Source: Algoriphagus sp. AK58 (GTDB lineage: Bacteria; Bacteroidota; Bacteroidia; Cytophagales; Cyclobacteriaceae). From it: a stretch of DNA of 64,000 nucleotides. The position numbers and the translations under genes were made by a program. Below, one piece after another: positions 1 to 8,483 of this stretch. The stretch lies in the NCBI RefSeq assembly GCF_014324365.1, contig NZ_QEIG01000014.1:1-64000 (forward strand), given 5' to 3'. How positions within the stretch are numbered: the first letter of the stretch is position 1; every line of letters starts with the position of its first letter. A model generated the notes under the pieces. It did not search any database. It worked only from the letters and a program-made list of their open reading frames with translations, and was not told the DNA's origin.

Positions 1-17
1 AGCTTTTTACTTTAATG

Positions 18-91
18 CGGAATGGACGGGACTCGAACCCGCGACCTCCTGCGTGACAGGCAGGCATTCTAACCAGCTGAACTACCACTCC
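18..91 (-). tRNA. tRNA-Asp (anticodon GTC)
   Basis: Read on the minus strand this folds as a standard 74-nt cloverleaf. The 7-bp acceptor stem is GGAGTGG with CCATTCC (one G-U pair). There is a normal D arm, an anticodon stem CCTGC/GCAGG around loop CTGTCAC giving anticodon GTC, and a T arm with GGTTCGAGTCC. The discriminator is G and CCA is not encoded. It decodes aspartate GAC/GAU codons. Its first 27 bases plus flank are repeated exactly just to the right (151-177), where a decayed copy lies. Confidence 0.95.
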
Positions 92-97
92 GTTTGT

Positions 98-173
98 TTT
101 CGGACGATGAACCCTGACTAGCGACCTTCCCGATGTATCGGGACAAGCATCTAACCAGCTGAACTACCACTCC
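98..173 (-). pseudogene. Degenerate tRNA-Asp copy with a palindrome in the anticodon arm
   Basis: The 27 bases at 151-177 are identical to 69-95 (tRNA-Asp acceptor 5' side, D arm and upstream flank), and GCGACC at 121-126 matches the variable/T-arm junction. The 5' half of a tRNA is therefore intact. The anticodon arm is replaced by the palindrome TCCCGAT-GT-ATCGGGA (128-143), which leaves no 7-nt anticodon loop. The 3' half does not pair with the acceptor and has only a corrupted T loop. I read it as a decayed tandem duplicate, not a working tRNA. The 5' and 3' limits are approximate. Confidence 0.7.
128..143. repeat. Palindrome TCCCGAT-GT-ATCGGGA inside the tRNA remnant
   Basis: Perfect 7-bp arms around a 2-nt centre, at the position where the anticodon arm of the duplicated tRNA should be. 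It looks like a short dispersed palindromic unit inserted into, or copied over, the tRNA. I found no second copy in this window, so dispersal is an inference. Confidence 0.6.
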
Positions 174-218
174 GTTTACCTTCGCTTTTGAAGTGGTGCA
201 AAGGTAGGTAATTGATAG

Positions 219-249
219 TTTGATGCAAGATTCTAAGCCAATATTTTTT
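219..249 (+). promoter_or_regulatory. Candidate Bacteroidota sigma-ABfr promoter for accA
   Basis: TTTG at 219-222, a 19-nt spacer, then TATTTTTT at 242-249, which is one base off the TAnnTTTG -7 consensus. The region is AT-rich and lies about 130 bp before the accA start, with no competing gene. This is a motif match by eye only. Confidence 0.35.
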
Positions 250-376
250 ACATTTTTGGCTATCTGATTCTTTTTCAGTTCAATAATTTTAAGGATTTAT
301 GTTGCCCCATGTTCCTTATTTTGGGTTTGTCAAACAGGGATTATCCTTATCTTTGCTTCTTCCAAAAATCACCAAA

Positions 377-1324
377 ATGGTATTAGAATTCGAAAAACCC
401 ATTGCTGATTTAGAGCAAAAACTTCAGGAGATGAAAGACTTGGCCAAAGGCCGAAATATTGATCTAAGCAGTGATATTGAGTCTTTAGAAGAAAAAATCC
501 TGGCTTTGAAAAAAGAGACTTTTGACAACCTCACTCGCTGGCAGCGGGTGCAGCTTTCCAGACATGCGGACCGTCCTTATTCCCTTGACTATATTTATGA
601 AATCACCAATGACTTCATAGAGCTTCATGGTGATCGTACCGTGAAAGACGACAAAGCGATGGTCGGTGGGCTTGGAGATATCGATGGTCGTACGGTCATG
701 TTTATCGGACAGCAAAAAGGCCGAAACACCAAACAAAGACAGGAACGCAACTTCGGTATGGCCAATCCTGAAGGTTACCGTAAAGCACTTCGATTGATGA
801 AGATGGCAGAGAAATTCGGTAAACCTATTGTTACCTTGATCGATACTCCAGGAGCATTTCCGGGATTGGAAGCAGAGGAAAGAGGCCAAGGTGAAGCAAT
901 CGCAAGAAACCTGAAGGAGATGTTTATGCTCAAAGTGCCCGTCATCTGTATTATTATCGGTGAAGGCGCTTCCGGAGGTGCTTTGGGTATTGCTATTGGG
1001 GATAAAGTATATATGTTGGAAAATACTTGGTACTCTGTAATTTCTCCAGAATCCTGTTCCTCCATTCTATGGAGATCATGGGACTACAAAGAGCAAGCTG
1101 CTGAAGCCCTGAAGTTGACCGCCAAAGACATGAAAGCCAATGGATTGGTTGACGACATAATTCCCGAGCCACTGGGTGGAGCGCACAAAGATCTGAAACT
1201 GATGGCCCGAACTATCAAAGAAGTGATTGTAAATGCCCTGAAAGAACTCGATAAAATGAAGCCGGAAAAGCGAATTGAGCAGCGAATTGAAAAATTCTGC
1301 TCCATGGGCGTGGTAGTAGAGTAA
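377..1324 (+). CDS. accA: Acetyl-CoA carboxylase carboxyltransferase subunit alpha
   Basis: AccA, with AccD, transfers the carboxyl group from carboxybiotin-BCCP to acetyl-CoA to give malonyl-CoA, the first step of fatty acid synthesis in the cytoplasm. The 315-residue product has the N-terminal helical segment (MVLEFEKPI...), the [13 protein letters not shown] signature, the DTPGAFPG loop and [10 protein letters not shown], the oxyanion-hole glycines of the crotonase fold. An in-frame ATG lies 78 bp upstream at 299, but the extra 26 residues are unlike the family, so I place the start at 377. accD and accB are not in the window; an accC lies near 50.6 kb. A strong hairpin follows the stop. 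Confidence 0.95.
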   Translation: MVLEFEKPIADLEQKLQEMKDLAKGRNIDLSSDIESLEEKILALKKETFDNLTRWQRVQLSRHADRPYSLDYIYEITNDFIELHGDRTVKDDKAMVGGLGDIDGRTVMFIGQQKGRNTKQRQERNFGMANPEGYRKALRLMKMAEKFGKPIVTLIDTPGAFPGLEAEERGQGEAIARNLKEMFMLKVPVICIIIGEGASGGALGIAIGDKVYMLENTWYSVISPESCSSILWRSWDYKEQAAEALKLTAKDMKANGLVDDIIPEPLGGAHKDLKLMARTIKEVIVNALKELDKMKPEKRIEQRIEKFCSMGVVVE

Positions 1325-1370
1325 GATTTGTAGTTAGAAATTTGAAAAAGCGGAAACGCAAGCCTTTTAA

Positions 1371-1422
1371 AAAAACCAAAAAGCAATCTGTCCACCCTGG
1401 GAAAGGTTGCTTTTGGTTTTTA
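1371..1422 (+). terminator. Strong hairpin between accA and the MBL gene (terminator or attenuator)
   Basis: The left arm AAAAACCAAAAAGCAA (from 1371) pairs with TTGCTTTTGGTTTTT (ending about 1421), with one bulged base and a loop of about 19 nt. The T-rich right arm makes it look like an intrinsic terminator for accA. It ends only about 20 bp before the next start codon, which leaves no obvious room for a promoter between them. Confidence 0.65.
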
Positions 1423-1442
1423 AACCCTTCGGATAACCAAAC

Positions 1443-2282
1443 ATGGAATTATACACGATAGATACCGGGTTTTTCAAATTGGACGGTGGGGCGATGTTTG
1501 GTGTCGTGCCAAAAACACTTTGGTCCCGCACCAACCCAGCCGATGAAAACAACCTCTGCACCTGGGCCATGCGTTGCATGCTGGCAGTAGATGGAGATCG
1601 GGTGGTTCTGATCGACAATGGAATAGGAGATAAGCAGGACGCCAAATTTTTTTCTCACTATTACCTGCATGGAGAGGCTTCTTTGGATCAAAGTCTCCGA
1701 AACCTAGGCGTGCATCCCACAGACATTACGGATATGTTTTTGACCCATCTGCATTTTGATCATTGCGGAGGAGGGATTCGTTATGGTTCACACGGTCAGT
1801 ATGAACTTACCTTTCCGCGGGCTACTTATTGGTCCAATGCGGATCATTGGCAGTGGGCTACTGTGCCTAACCCGAGAGAAAAGGCTTCTTTTTTAGAAGA
1901 AAATATTCAACCCATGCAGGACCATGGGGTGTTGAAATTTGTGGAGTTAGATAAAAAATCACTTTTTCCGGGTTTTGATTTTATCACCGTAGACGGGCAT
2001 ACCGACAAGCAAATGCTTCCAAAAATTTCCTATAAAGGATATACGGTAGTATTTATGGCGGATTTGCTTCCTTCCGTAGGACATATCCCTTTGCCCTACG
2101 TGATGGGCTACGACACCCGACCTTTGATCACCATGAGTGAAAAGCAAAAATTTCTTGAAGAGGCTGCCCGTGAAAACTATGTTCTTTTTCTGGAGCATGA
2201 CCCGGTCAATGAATGTTGCACGGTAAAGATGACTGAAAAAGGTGTGCGTCTTGATCAAACTTTCCGTCTAGATGAGCTCTAA
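1443..2282 (+). CDS. MBL-fold metallo-hydrolase
   Basis: A 279-residue cytoplasmic metallo-beta-lactamase-fold hydrolase, with no signal peptide. The di-metal signature THLHFDH is at about residues 101-107, a histidine follows in DGHTDKQ, the bridging aspartate is probably in MADLLP, and a last histidine is in EHDP. That is the full set expected of the lactonase/AttM-like branch, but the substrate cannot be read from the sequence. Its end overlaps the start of the patatin gene by 11 bp, and the patatin in turn overlaps an acyltransferase, so the three are almost certainly co-transcribed and translationally coupled. The partners suggest an ester or lipid-related substrate (inference). Confidence 0.85.
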   Translation: MELYTIDTGFFKLDGGAMFGVVPKTLWSRTNPADENNLCTWAMRCMLAVDGDRVVLIDNGIGDKQDAKFFSHYYLHGEASLDQSLRNLGVHPTDITDMFLTHLHFDHCGGGIRYGSHGQYELTFPRATYWSNADHWQWATVPNPREKASFLEENIQPMQDHGVLKFVELDKKSLFPGFDFITVDGHTDKQMLPKISYKGYTVVFMADLLPSVGHIPLPYVMGYDTRPLITMSEKQKFLEEAARENYVLFLEHDPVNECCTVKMTEKGVRLDQTFRLDEL

Positions 2283-3081
2283 ACCTAAAATCGGCTTGGC
2301 ACTTTCTGGTGGTGGGGTACGTGGAATCTCTCATTTGGGAGTGCTGAAAGCGCTCAACGAACTTGGAATCACTCCTTCCAAAGTTTCAGGAAGTTCTGCC
2401 GGTGCCATCGCCGGTGCCATGTACTGCCAAGGCTATCATCCAGAGGAGGTGATGAAGATCATTGTCGAGACTAACTATTTCCGGTTTATGCGGCCAGCTA
2501 TCTCCTGGAAGGGTATTTTGAAAATGGAGAGTCTGGCGGACTTGTATAAAATCTATTTTCCACACGATGATTTTTCAAAGCTGAAGACTCCTCTGGCGGT
2601 AGCAGCAACAGATATTCGAAAGGGAAAAGTAGTGTATTTCGATGAGGGTGAACTGATCAAGCCCATCATGGCCTCGTCCTGCATACCCGGCATGTTTGCA
2701 CCCATCCACTTGGAAAATAAATATTTGGTAGATGGAGGAGTCTTGAATAATCTTCCTGTTGAGCCTTTGGAAGGTATCTGCGATGTGGTAATTGGAGTCA
2801 ATTGCAACCATCTTCCTGAAGAAAGCAACATCCGAAATATGAAAAATCTGATCGAGCGATCGGTGATCATGACGATGAATTTCAATGTTTACAGTCGCAA
2901 ATCGAAGTGCGATTATTTTATCGAAGCACCTGGATTGGGGAAATATGGTGTATTTGATATCAAAAAAGCGCCTGAGCTATTTCAGGCAGGATACGATCAG
3001 ACGATGAAGGTATTTGAAGAAAACCCCTCCATGCAAGACCTGATCAGCAAACCCAAAAAAGAAAAAACCGAAACTCTATGA
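2272..3081 (+). CDS. Patatin-like phospholipase (RssA-like)
   Basis: A 269-residue serine hydrolase of the patatin family. It uses a Ser-Asp dyad to release fatty acids from lipids. It shows the oxyanion loop GGGVRG at about residues 14-19, the nucleophile elbow GSSAG at about 40-44 and the DGG aspartate motif at about 152-154. It has no signal peptide, so it acts in the cytoplasm, probably on the inner membrane face. It starts inside the end of the MBL gene and its stop overlaps the start of the acyltransferase (ATGATG). A lipase next to an acyltransferase suggests phospholipid remodelling (inference). Confidence 0.9.
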   Translation: MSSKPKIGLALSGGGVRGISHLGVLKALNELGITPSKVSGSSAGAIAGAMYCQGYHPEEVMKIIVETNYFRFMRPAISWKGILKMESLADLYKIYFPHDDFSKLKTPLAVAATDIRKGKVVYFDEGELIKPIMASSCIPGMFAPIHLENKYLVDGGVLNNLPVEPLEGICDVVIGVNCNHLPEESNIRNMKNLIERSVIMTMNFNVYSRKSKCDYFIEAPGLGKYGVFDIKKAPELFQAGYDQTMKVFEENPSMQDLISKPKKEKTETL

Positions 3082-3638
3082 TGAAAGTACTTTCCCGATT
3101 TATCTTCTGGATAACGGGCTGGAAATTGAATGCCAATTGGCCGAAAGGATTGAAAAAGGCTGTCTTGATCGCCATTCCCCACACTTCTAATTGGGATATT
3201 TTGTATGCACGGGCGGCTTTCTACCTGATGGATATTCCCGTAAGGTTCACCATCAAGAAGGAAGTAATGATCGGGCCTCTGGGTTGGCTGCTTTCAGGTT
3301 TGGGAGCAATTCCGATCGACCGAAAAAGAATCCCAGGCGGAAGAAAACAAACCTATACCGAAGCGATGATTCAGATGCTGAATGAGAGGGATGAACTTGT
3401 CGTGATGGTAACGCCGGAAGGAACAAGGAGTGCGGTAAAAAAATGGAAGACAGGGTTTTATCACATTGCACTTGGAGCAAATGTTCCAGTAGTGGTGGGA
3501 TATCTTGACTACAAAAAGAAGGAGGCTGGAATCGGTCCCTGCATTTATCCAAATGGAGATATGGACGGGCAAATAGAGGAGATGAAAGCCTTTGGAAGAA
3601 CCGTCACCGGAAAGCATCCGGAGAAGGGTATAATTTAA
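3078..3638 (+). CDS. 1-acylglycerol-3-phosphate acyltransferase-like protein (PlsC family)
   Basis: A 186-residue protein with the PlsC-type acyltransferase signature. The HX4D catalytic motif is HTSNWD (about residues 35-40) and the acyl-acceptor phosphate-binding motif is TPEGTR (about 112-117). Such enzymes move acyl chains onto lysophospholipids or related acceptors at the membrane. It is shorter than typical PlsC (about 240 residues), and NHQS is replaced by HTSN, as in a Bacteroidota subgroup usually annotated glycerol acyltransferase. Two adjacent ATGs could serve as start; the first overlaps the patatin stop. It is the last gene of the trio and converges on the lipase gene. Confidence 0.82.
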   Translation: MMKVLSRFIFWITGWKLNANWPKGLKKAVLIAIPHTSNWDILYARAAFYLMDIPVRFTIKKEVMIGPLGWLLSGLGAIPIDRKRIPGGRKQTYTEAMIQMLNERDELVVMVTPEGTRSAVKKWKTGFYHIALGANVPVVVGYLDYKKKEAGIGPCIYPNGDMDGQIEEMKAFGRTVTGKHPEKGII

Positions 3639-3704
3639 GCAGGATTTCCAAAACTTTTCCAAGGGTATAAACTTTGGGAAAGTTATAACTCGCAGAAGAC
3701 CAAA

Positions 3705-4805
3705 TCACTCCAAATCAAACTGCTCCTTTAGCAAAAAGTAGTAAGGTCTCAATCCGTGGTGAAGAAAGACCTTTTCTTTATCATCTGGGAAAATTTTTCG
3801 ATAAGAGTCAGTTGGCTGAAGTACGATAAAATTACCCGTTCGGGTAAAATGATTACTCTGGAAATAACTGGGAGACTGATATTCAGGCAAGGTTTTTAGA
3901 ACTTGCTTTCCTGCGTATTTTCCCAGGAATTTTTCAAAGTTCTTCTGAGCCTTTTGGGTTGGTTTATTGAGTTTGTTGTAGACCTTTTTAAAAACCAGTT
4001 TTTGTGGAAACTTCTGTTCTTTGATAAACTCGGAAGCATCTGAAAAAGGATTTACCATATTGAAATCATTGACTGTTTGGATGGAAAAAGGTACTTCGGG
4101 TACCCAATCTGAAGCATTGACCACGTTGAAAGCCCAACCTCCTTGGGTGATAAATTCATAATGGTAGGCAAAAAACAGATTGCCTGGTTTTGGGGCGGCA
4201 CTTGCATAGGTTTTGATCCTAATGTGATCATCCCAGCGTCCCTCTTTCTTAAGCTGATGAAGATGTGCGGTCATCAGGTAAGCAATTGCCCCACCTTGAC
4301 TATGCCCCGAAATCATAAAATCCCGAAACCCTGCCTGATATAAAGAGTCTATTTTGGGGACCAAAGTTTCAGCCAATGCACCGGTGGATAAGGTCCACCC
4401 AACATGCACGGCAGCCTTGGGATACTCAGCAAATTGATAATTGAATTGATAATCATCTCTGATTTTAAGGCTTCCTTTGGCGGGAATCATCGCCGCATAG
4501 AAGTTGGCAAGCCAGGAAGTTGGATTATTGGCAGTCCCCCTTATAGTAAACCAGGCAGTTTTTTTTCCTTCTTCGATCCACAGATACCATTTATTTTCCA
4601 AGCCCACCAATGGGGATTCATAGATCAGGCTGAATTTCGGATTTTGAGGTATCCCTCTGGTAAAAGCGGTGTCCTTCACACTTCCGGCAGTCATTCCCAA
4701 GAAATCCCGGTATTCTTCTGGGGAAAACCCGGGTTGAAGTTGGGCTAAAGCCTGTATCACAGATCCGAAAAGAATACAAAAAGAGACTAGTGATCGTTTG
4801 ATCAT
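3705..4805 (-). CDS. Secreted lipase family protein (class 3-like)
   Basis: A 366-residue alpha/beta-hydrolase with a clear Sec signal peptide (hydrophobic core SFCILFG, cleavage after ALAQ). The nucleophile elbow GHSQGG at about residues 168-173 and the following LMTAHL helix resemble fungal-type class 3 lipases. The catalytic Asp/His are probably in DWVPEVPF and LHHGLRP (inference). It should act in the periplasm or outside the cell on acylglycerols or similar esters. It is downstream of the FGE-like lipoprotein gene on the same strand and faces the acyltransferase gene tail to tail. Confidence 0.82.
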   Translation of the reverse strand: MIKRSLVSFCILFGSVIQALAQLQPGFSPEEYRDFLGMTAGSVKDTAFTRGIPQNPKFSLIYESPLVGLENKWYLWIEEGKKTAWFTIRGTANNPTSWLANFYAAMIPAKGSLKIRDDYQFNYQFAEYPKAAVHVGWTLSTGALAETLVPKIDSLYQAGFRDFMISGHSQGGAIAYLMTAHLHQLKKEGRWDDHIRIKTYASAAPKPGNLFFAYHYEFITQGGWAFNVVNASDWVPEVPFSIQTVNDFNMVNPFSDASEFIKEQKFPQKLVFKKVYNKLNKPTQKAQKNFEKFLGKYAGKQVLKTLPEYQSPSYFQSNHFTRTGNFIVLQPTDSYRKIFPDDKEKVFLHHGLRPYYFLLKEQFDLE

Positions 4806-4839
4806 AGAATTAAAATTTTCTAAAAAACTTCTTTTTCCC

Positions 4840-5940
4840 CTATTGGTTCAAACCCAATTTATTGTCCACAGGGTCCTTGACCAAGCGAAATCCCACGTTG
4901 GAAGTACCGGAGTCGAAGGCATGACCTTGCCTGGCAGAAGGTCGGTAGTTGACGCAGTAGTTGGGTGCACAGAGAAAAGACCCCCCTTTGATTACCCGCT
5001 CCATGGCGTAGGGATTATTCGGATTGTAACATGGATTCATTCCTGCATCCAACTTGGGCGCATGTCCTGCGATTCGCGCAAATTTGAGCGCATCGTACCA
5101 GTCGGAAGTAAGTTCCCAAACATTTCCGATCATATCGTATAGCCCAAAAGAATTGGCAGGAAAGGAGCTTACCGGGGAAGTGCCAAGGTATCCGTCGGCT
5201 CCTTCATTTCGATTGGGAAAATTTCCCTGAAAAGTATTGGCCAGGAATTTTCCTTCGGGAGTGAGTTCGTCCCCCCATGCAAAGCGCTTTCCATTGACTC
5301 CGCCTCTTGCTGCAAATTCCCACTCAAATTCGGTAGGAAGTCTTTTCCCCACCCATTTGGCATAGGCCTCTGCATCCTCAAAAGCGATATGTACCACGGG
5401 ATGATTTTCCTTCCCTTGTAGGTTGCTTTCGGGTCCTTCGGGATGTCTCCAGTTAGCGCCTGGGGTCCAGGTCCACCATTGGGATATGTCCGTGAGAGGA
5501 ACAGGTTGGGATGGTGGGGTAAAAACCAAAGAACCTGGCTGAAGTGCGGATTCATCGAGTTTTGGTGTACCGGGAGGGAGTTGTTTTTTGAGCTCTTCCC
5601 AGTCTATGGTCCTCTCAGCTACGGTAACGTACCCGGTGGCTTTGACAAACTCTTCAAATTGGGCATTGGTTACCTCGGTAGCATCCATCCAAAATCCCGA
5701 TACCTTTACGTTTACGGCAGGTTTCTCGGCTTCGTATGCGTCTGCTTCATTGGTTCCCATGATGAACTCACCTCCAGGAATCCAAACCATTCCCTGTTCT
5801 TTGACAGGAGGTTCTGGGTCAGCAAATTTGATGATCTGATCAACCGTTGTGGAGTTGGAAGCAGGATGAGTAGATGAGGAATTACAGGAGAATAATCCCA
5901 GAGTGAATCCGAAAAGGATGAAGGCAACACTTGATTTCAT
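4840..5940 (-). CDS. Formylglycine-generating enzyme (SUMF1/FGE) lipoprotein
   Basis: FGE-sulfatase fold enzymes use oxygen to convert a cysteine in sulfatases to formylglycine. The start at 5940 gives a lipoprotein signal (FGLFSC-like lipobox), so the enzyme is membrane-anchored in the periplasm. The domain runs from WIPGGEFIMGT to VGFRLV. The C-terminal active-site block GGSFLC-APNYC-VNYRPSARQ keeps both cysteines spaced as in the catalytic pair of true FGEs, and SGTSNVGFR follows. Many relatives (EgtB, gliding-type SUMF) lack them. A start 27 bp upstream is possible but would bury the signal peptide. No sulfatase gene is in the window. Confidence 0.88.
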   Translation of the reverse strand: MKSSVAFILFGFTLGLFSCNSSSTHPASNSTTVDQIIKFADPEPPVKEQGMVWIPGGEFIMGTNEADAYEAEKPAVNVKVSGFWMDATEVTNAQFEEFVKATGYVTVAERTIDWEELKKQLPPGTPKLDESALQPGSLVFTPPSQPVPLTDISQWWTWTPGANWRHPEGPESNLQGKENHPVVHIAFEDAEAYAKWVGKRLPTEFEWEFAARGGVNGKRFAWGDELTPEGKFLANTFQGNFPNRNEGADGYLGTSPVSSFPANSFGLYDMIGNVWELTSDWYDALKFARIAGHAPKLDAGMNPCYNPNNPYAMERVIKGGSFLCAPNYCVNYRPSARQGHAFDSGTSNVGFRLVKDPVDNKLGLNQ

Positions 5941-5991
5941 TGTCGAAATATAAGAGTTGCTATCCATTATTACATTTTCATTAGAAAGGGA

Positions 5992-7008
5992 TTACTTTTC
6001 AATTTCTACCAATGCGATTTTGGCCTGAACTTTTTTCCGAAGCTTATTGAAAAATTGCTTTCGCTCTTTTTCCCCCGTTCCTGAGATCAAAGTGGATTTT
6101 TTCATCAGGTTATCTAGGTTACGGAACATGCCTTCATTGAATTTTTGATCTGTTGAACCCACGAAGTAGATGACACTGTGATTGAGGTAAGTGATCTTAG
6201 TGTCTCCGATTTCAGCCATGAACGTGTTATCCCCCAAAACAATCTCATTGAGATAAAGCCTATATTCCGCACTGTCTTCTGATGGAGGATGTCCTAGTAT
6301 GGATTTTTTACCGTTTTCGGCCATTTTTTCCAGGTGATCAATGACTTCCAGGACGCATTGGTAAAGTTGAAGGGTGATTCCTGAATTGTCGATCAAACCC
6401 ATTTCGTGATATACTTCGATTTGCCGCAGGGTAGTATTCAGTCCTTCTTCATTCCATATTTCGGAGGTAGGAACTTTGTTGTACACACGGAGGATTTTTT
6501 GAGTCAGGTCTTGATAGGGGGCAAAATAATTTTTTTCCAAAGTGAATTTTTCGTTTTTCAAACTCTCATAGTAAAGAATGGATTTCATCCAAAAAAAGAA
6601 TTTGAATCCGGCTAATGTAGGATGGTAGTAATGGTGAAATGGGGGCATGTCTTTTACCAAAAAATAAACATGTCGATGACTGAAGCTATTGACCAGGTTA
6701 AGCTGCGCTAAGACGTCTTCCATCCAAATTTTGAACGCATCCTCATGATAATTATTAAGTCTGCCCTGGAAGACTATGGAATTTGAATCCAGACTGAAAA
6801 ATTTATCCAGTGAAACATTAAACCTTTGACACAGCAGTCTTAACTCATCAAAATCCAGGAGTTTTTCTCCTCTGATCCGTCTGTAGGCACTGTCCACACT
6901 TACATTTAGAATCTCTGCTACCTCATCTACCAAAGATGAATAAGCAGGTATCGAGTTTTTCAAGGTTTGAAAAAACTGCGCTTGGGTGTTATGTGCAGGA
7001 TTGGTCAT
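5992..7008 (-). CDS. Helix-turn-helix (XRE/BetR-like) regulatory protein
   Basis: A 338-residue protein. Its first 75 or so residues form an XRE-type helix-turn-helix: a VDEVAEILNVS helix, the turn, a SAYRRIRGEK recognition helix, then LDFDELRLLCQRFNVSLD. The remaining 260 residues are alpha-helical and not a known enzymatic or ligand domain to me. Similar long HTH proteins are common orphan regulators in Cytophagales. It heads a minus-strand run with the FGE and lipase genes (24 bp before the FGE ORF's alternative start), so it may control them, but no operator is visible. The upstream region is the largest gene-free gap of the window. Confidence 0.75.
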   Translation of the reverse strand: MTNPAHNTQAQFFQTLKNSIPAYSSLVDEVAEILNVSVDSAYRRIRGEKLLDFDELRLLCQRFNVSLDKFFSLDSNSIVFQGRLNNYHEDAFKIWMEDVLAQLNLVNSFSHRHVYFLVKDMPPFHHYYHPTLAGFKFFFWMKSILYYESLKNEKFTLEKNYFAPYQDLTQKILRVYNKVPTSEIWNEEGLNTTLRQIEVYHEMGLIDNSGITLQLYQCVLEVIDHLEKMAENGKKSILGHPPSEDSAEYRLYLNEIVLGDNTFMAEIGDTKITYLNHSVIYFVGSTDQKFNEGMFRNLDNLMKKSTLISGTGEKERKQFFNKLRKKVQAKIALVEIEK

Positions 7009-7597
7009 GATTTCGGTCCTTATACAAAATCTTGTATTCGAAAATAGTCATACATAATATAAAAAATATTTAAACATCCACTTCTAATCCTTAATGTCTA
7101 AAGATTGCCTGCCAGGTTTGGTATTGCCTTAGATGTTAGTTTGGGTAATATTCAATTTGATTTTATTCAGAAAATATAGGTAAAAACAAAGATGATATTT
7201 AACCAATGAGATTTAACTTAGGCATACTAACATAGTTGGAAAATCCTTGAATTTAATTTCTTTTTTAACCAAATAGATTTTAGTTTAAATAATTGGATTT
7301 AGTTTTCCATTTTTCTCCATGTCCTTATTTATGAGGAGGTTATCGGAAATCTGCATCATTTAAATTATGTTTTGAGGATCAATGGGTGGATTTTTCGGAC
7401 ATAAAGCTCGTTTAGAGAGCAAGTGATGCGTGGTAATGTGAAAAATTGTGATCAGATCCCGGGTGTAATTGAAGAGGCTCAGTTAATAGGGATTGGATTT
7501 TCGCCTTTTCATGATTTATGTTCCAATGTTTAAAAGCATCACAGATTTAATTTTTTGGAATTGAATCCTATTTTCTTGTCGAATTTTCGAAATCAAA
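7009..7597. other. Gene-free, AT-rich intergenic region
   Basis: About 590 bp without a credible coding frame on either strand. It separates the HTH regulator's start from the end of the membrane hydroxylase gene. I see AT-rich runs and no tRNA-like, riboswitch-like or tandem-repeat structure. It probably contains the regulator's promoter. Confidence 0.5.
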
Positions 7598-7618
7598 AAA
7601 CCAAAGAATCTTTGGTTT
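7598..7618 (-). terminator. Rho-independent terminator of the hydroxylase gene
   Basis: Perfect 10-bp inverted repeat AAACCAAAGA / TCTTTGGTTT around one base. On the minus strand it is followed by a T run, 50 bp after the stop codon of the gene ending at 7667. Confidence 0.7.
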
Positions 7619-7666
7619 AGAAAATTGTAAGAGGGAAATCCGTGGATTTTTTTCACTATTCATCGG

Positions 7667-8278
7667 TCATTCGCTTTTTCCAGACCTTGAAGATTTGAAG
7701 TAGTTTTCTCTCATTTTATCTGTGATTTCAAAGTTCTTAGGTGCCAATGTACCAAATAACCAATCCCATAAAATGGTACTAAAACTATACCCTTGATTTG
7801 GAAATCGGGAATGATGTAAAATGTGGGCTCTTTGGATTTTGGGAAAAATATATCTGCAGATGGGTTGATGGAGTAAATAATGCAAATAGTTGTATAGTAA
7901 GAAACCTGTAAAAAAGCCCGCAAAAATGCTGAAGCTATCATTACGAAGAATTGCCGTCCAAAGTATTACAACACCCAAAAACAAAGTGATAAGTCTGTGC
8001 AGAAAATTAACCCTTAGATTTTGGGGATGGCTATGGTGTTCATGATGATGAAAAAGGTTGTCTTTTTGCCCGGGAATGAGAAGTTCATGCATTAAAAAAC
8101 GATGAACGCCATATTCTACAAAGGTCCAAGTCAGCCAGCCTCCGAAAAATAAAATAATAAAATATCCGGGAGTTCCTTTTAAATAAAAACCGATTGAGAA
8201 AACCACGGAAAGGATCATTCCTGCTTTGAAGAAACAAATCCGGATGGTTTTACTAAGATTTTTTGATTGGGTTTTCAT
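7667..8278 (-). CDS. Membrane fatty acid hydroxylase / sterol desaturase family protein
   Basis: A 203-residue di-iron membrane enzyme. The histidine clusters of the family are all present: HRFLMH (about residues 58-63), HHHEHHSH (about 75-82), HYLLH and HILHH near the C-terminus. Four hydrophobic spans surround them. Members hydroxylate or desaturate fatty acyl chains or sterols, or make hydroxylated carotenoids, so the substrate here is open. It is a single transcription unit, since ferritin upstream has its own terminator. A 2-hydroxylase role on sphingo- or sulfonolipid acyl chains is a possibility, given the SPT-like gene at 50 kb (inference). Confidence 0.85.
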   Translation of the reverse strand: MKTQSKNLSKTIRICFFKAGMILSVVFSIGFYLKGTPGYFIILFFGGWLTWTFVEYGVHRFLMHELLIPGQKDNLFHHHEHHSHPQNLRVNFLHRLITLFLGVVILWTAILRNDSFSIFAGFFTGFLLYNYLHYLLHQPICRYIFPKIQRAHILHHSRFPNQGYSFSTILWDWLFGTLAPKNFEITDKMRENYFKSSRSGKSE

Positions 8279-8483
8279 GCTGATTTTTTTTGATGAAGAT
8301 ATTTCATCCGAATCACCATGAATTGCCGGTTTTGCGTGTTACAAAGTTGAGTTCTTGTGTTTTTCCAATATTCTGAATGAAAAATAGTTGAGTTGGTAAT
8401 TTTTGCAATTAAACTATCCCTTGGGCTTGAGTCTTAGTAAACTTTCCAAAAAAATCTAAACTGAGGTTCAATTTTAAAAGCAC

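Noticed and set aside
299..376. AccA starting at the upstream ATG
   Set aside because: The 26 extra residues are hydrophobic and unlike AccA N-termini; the ATG at 377 gives the expected MVLEFEKPI start.
3639..3704. Hairpin between the acyltransferase and lipase genes as a terminator
   Set aside because: An ACTTTTCC/GGGAAAGT stem with a wobble pair and no T tract is too weak to call.
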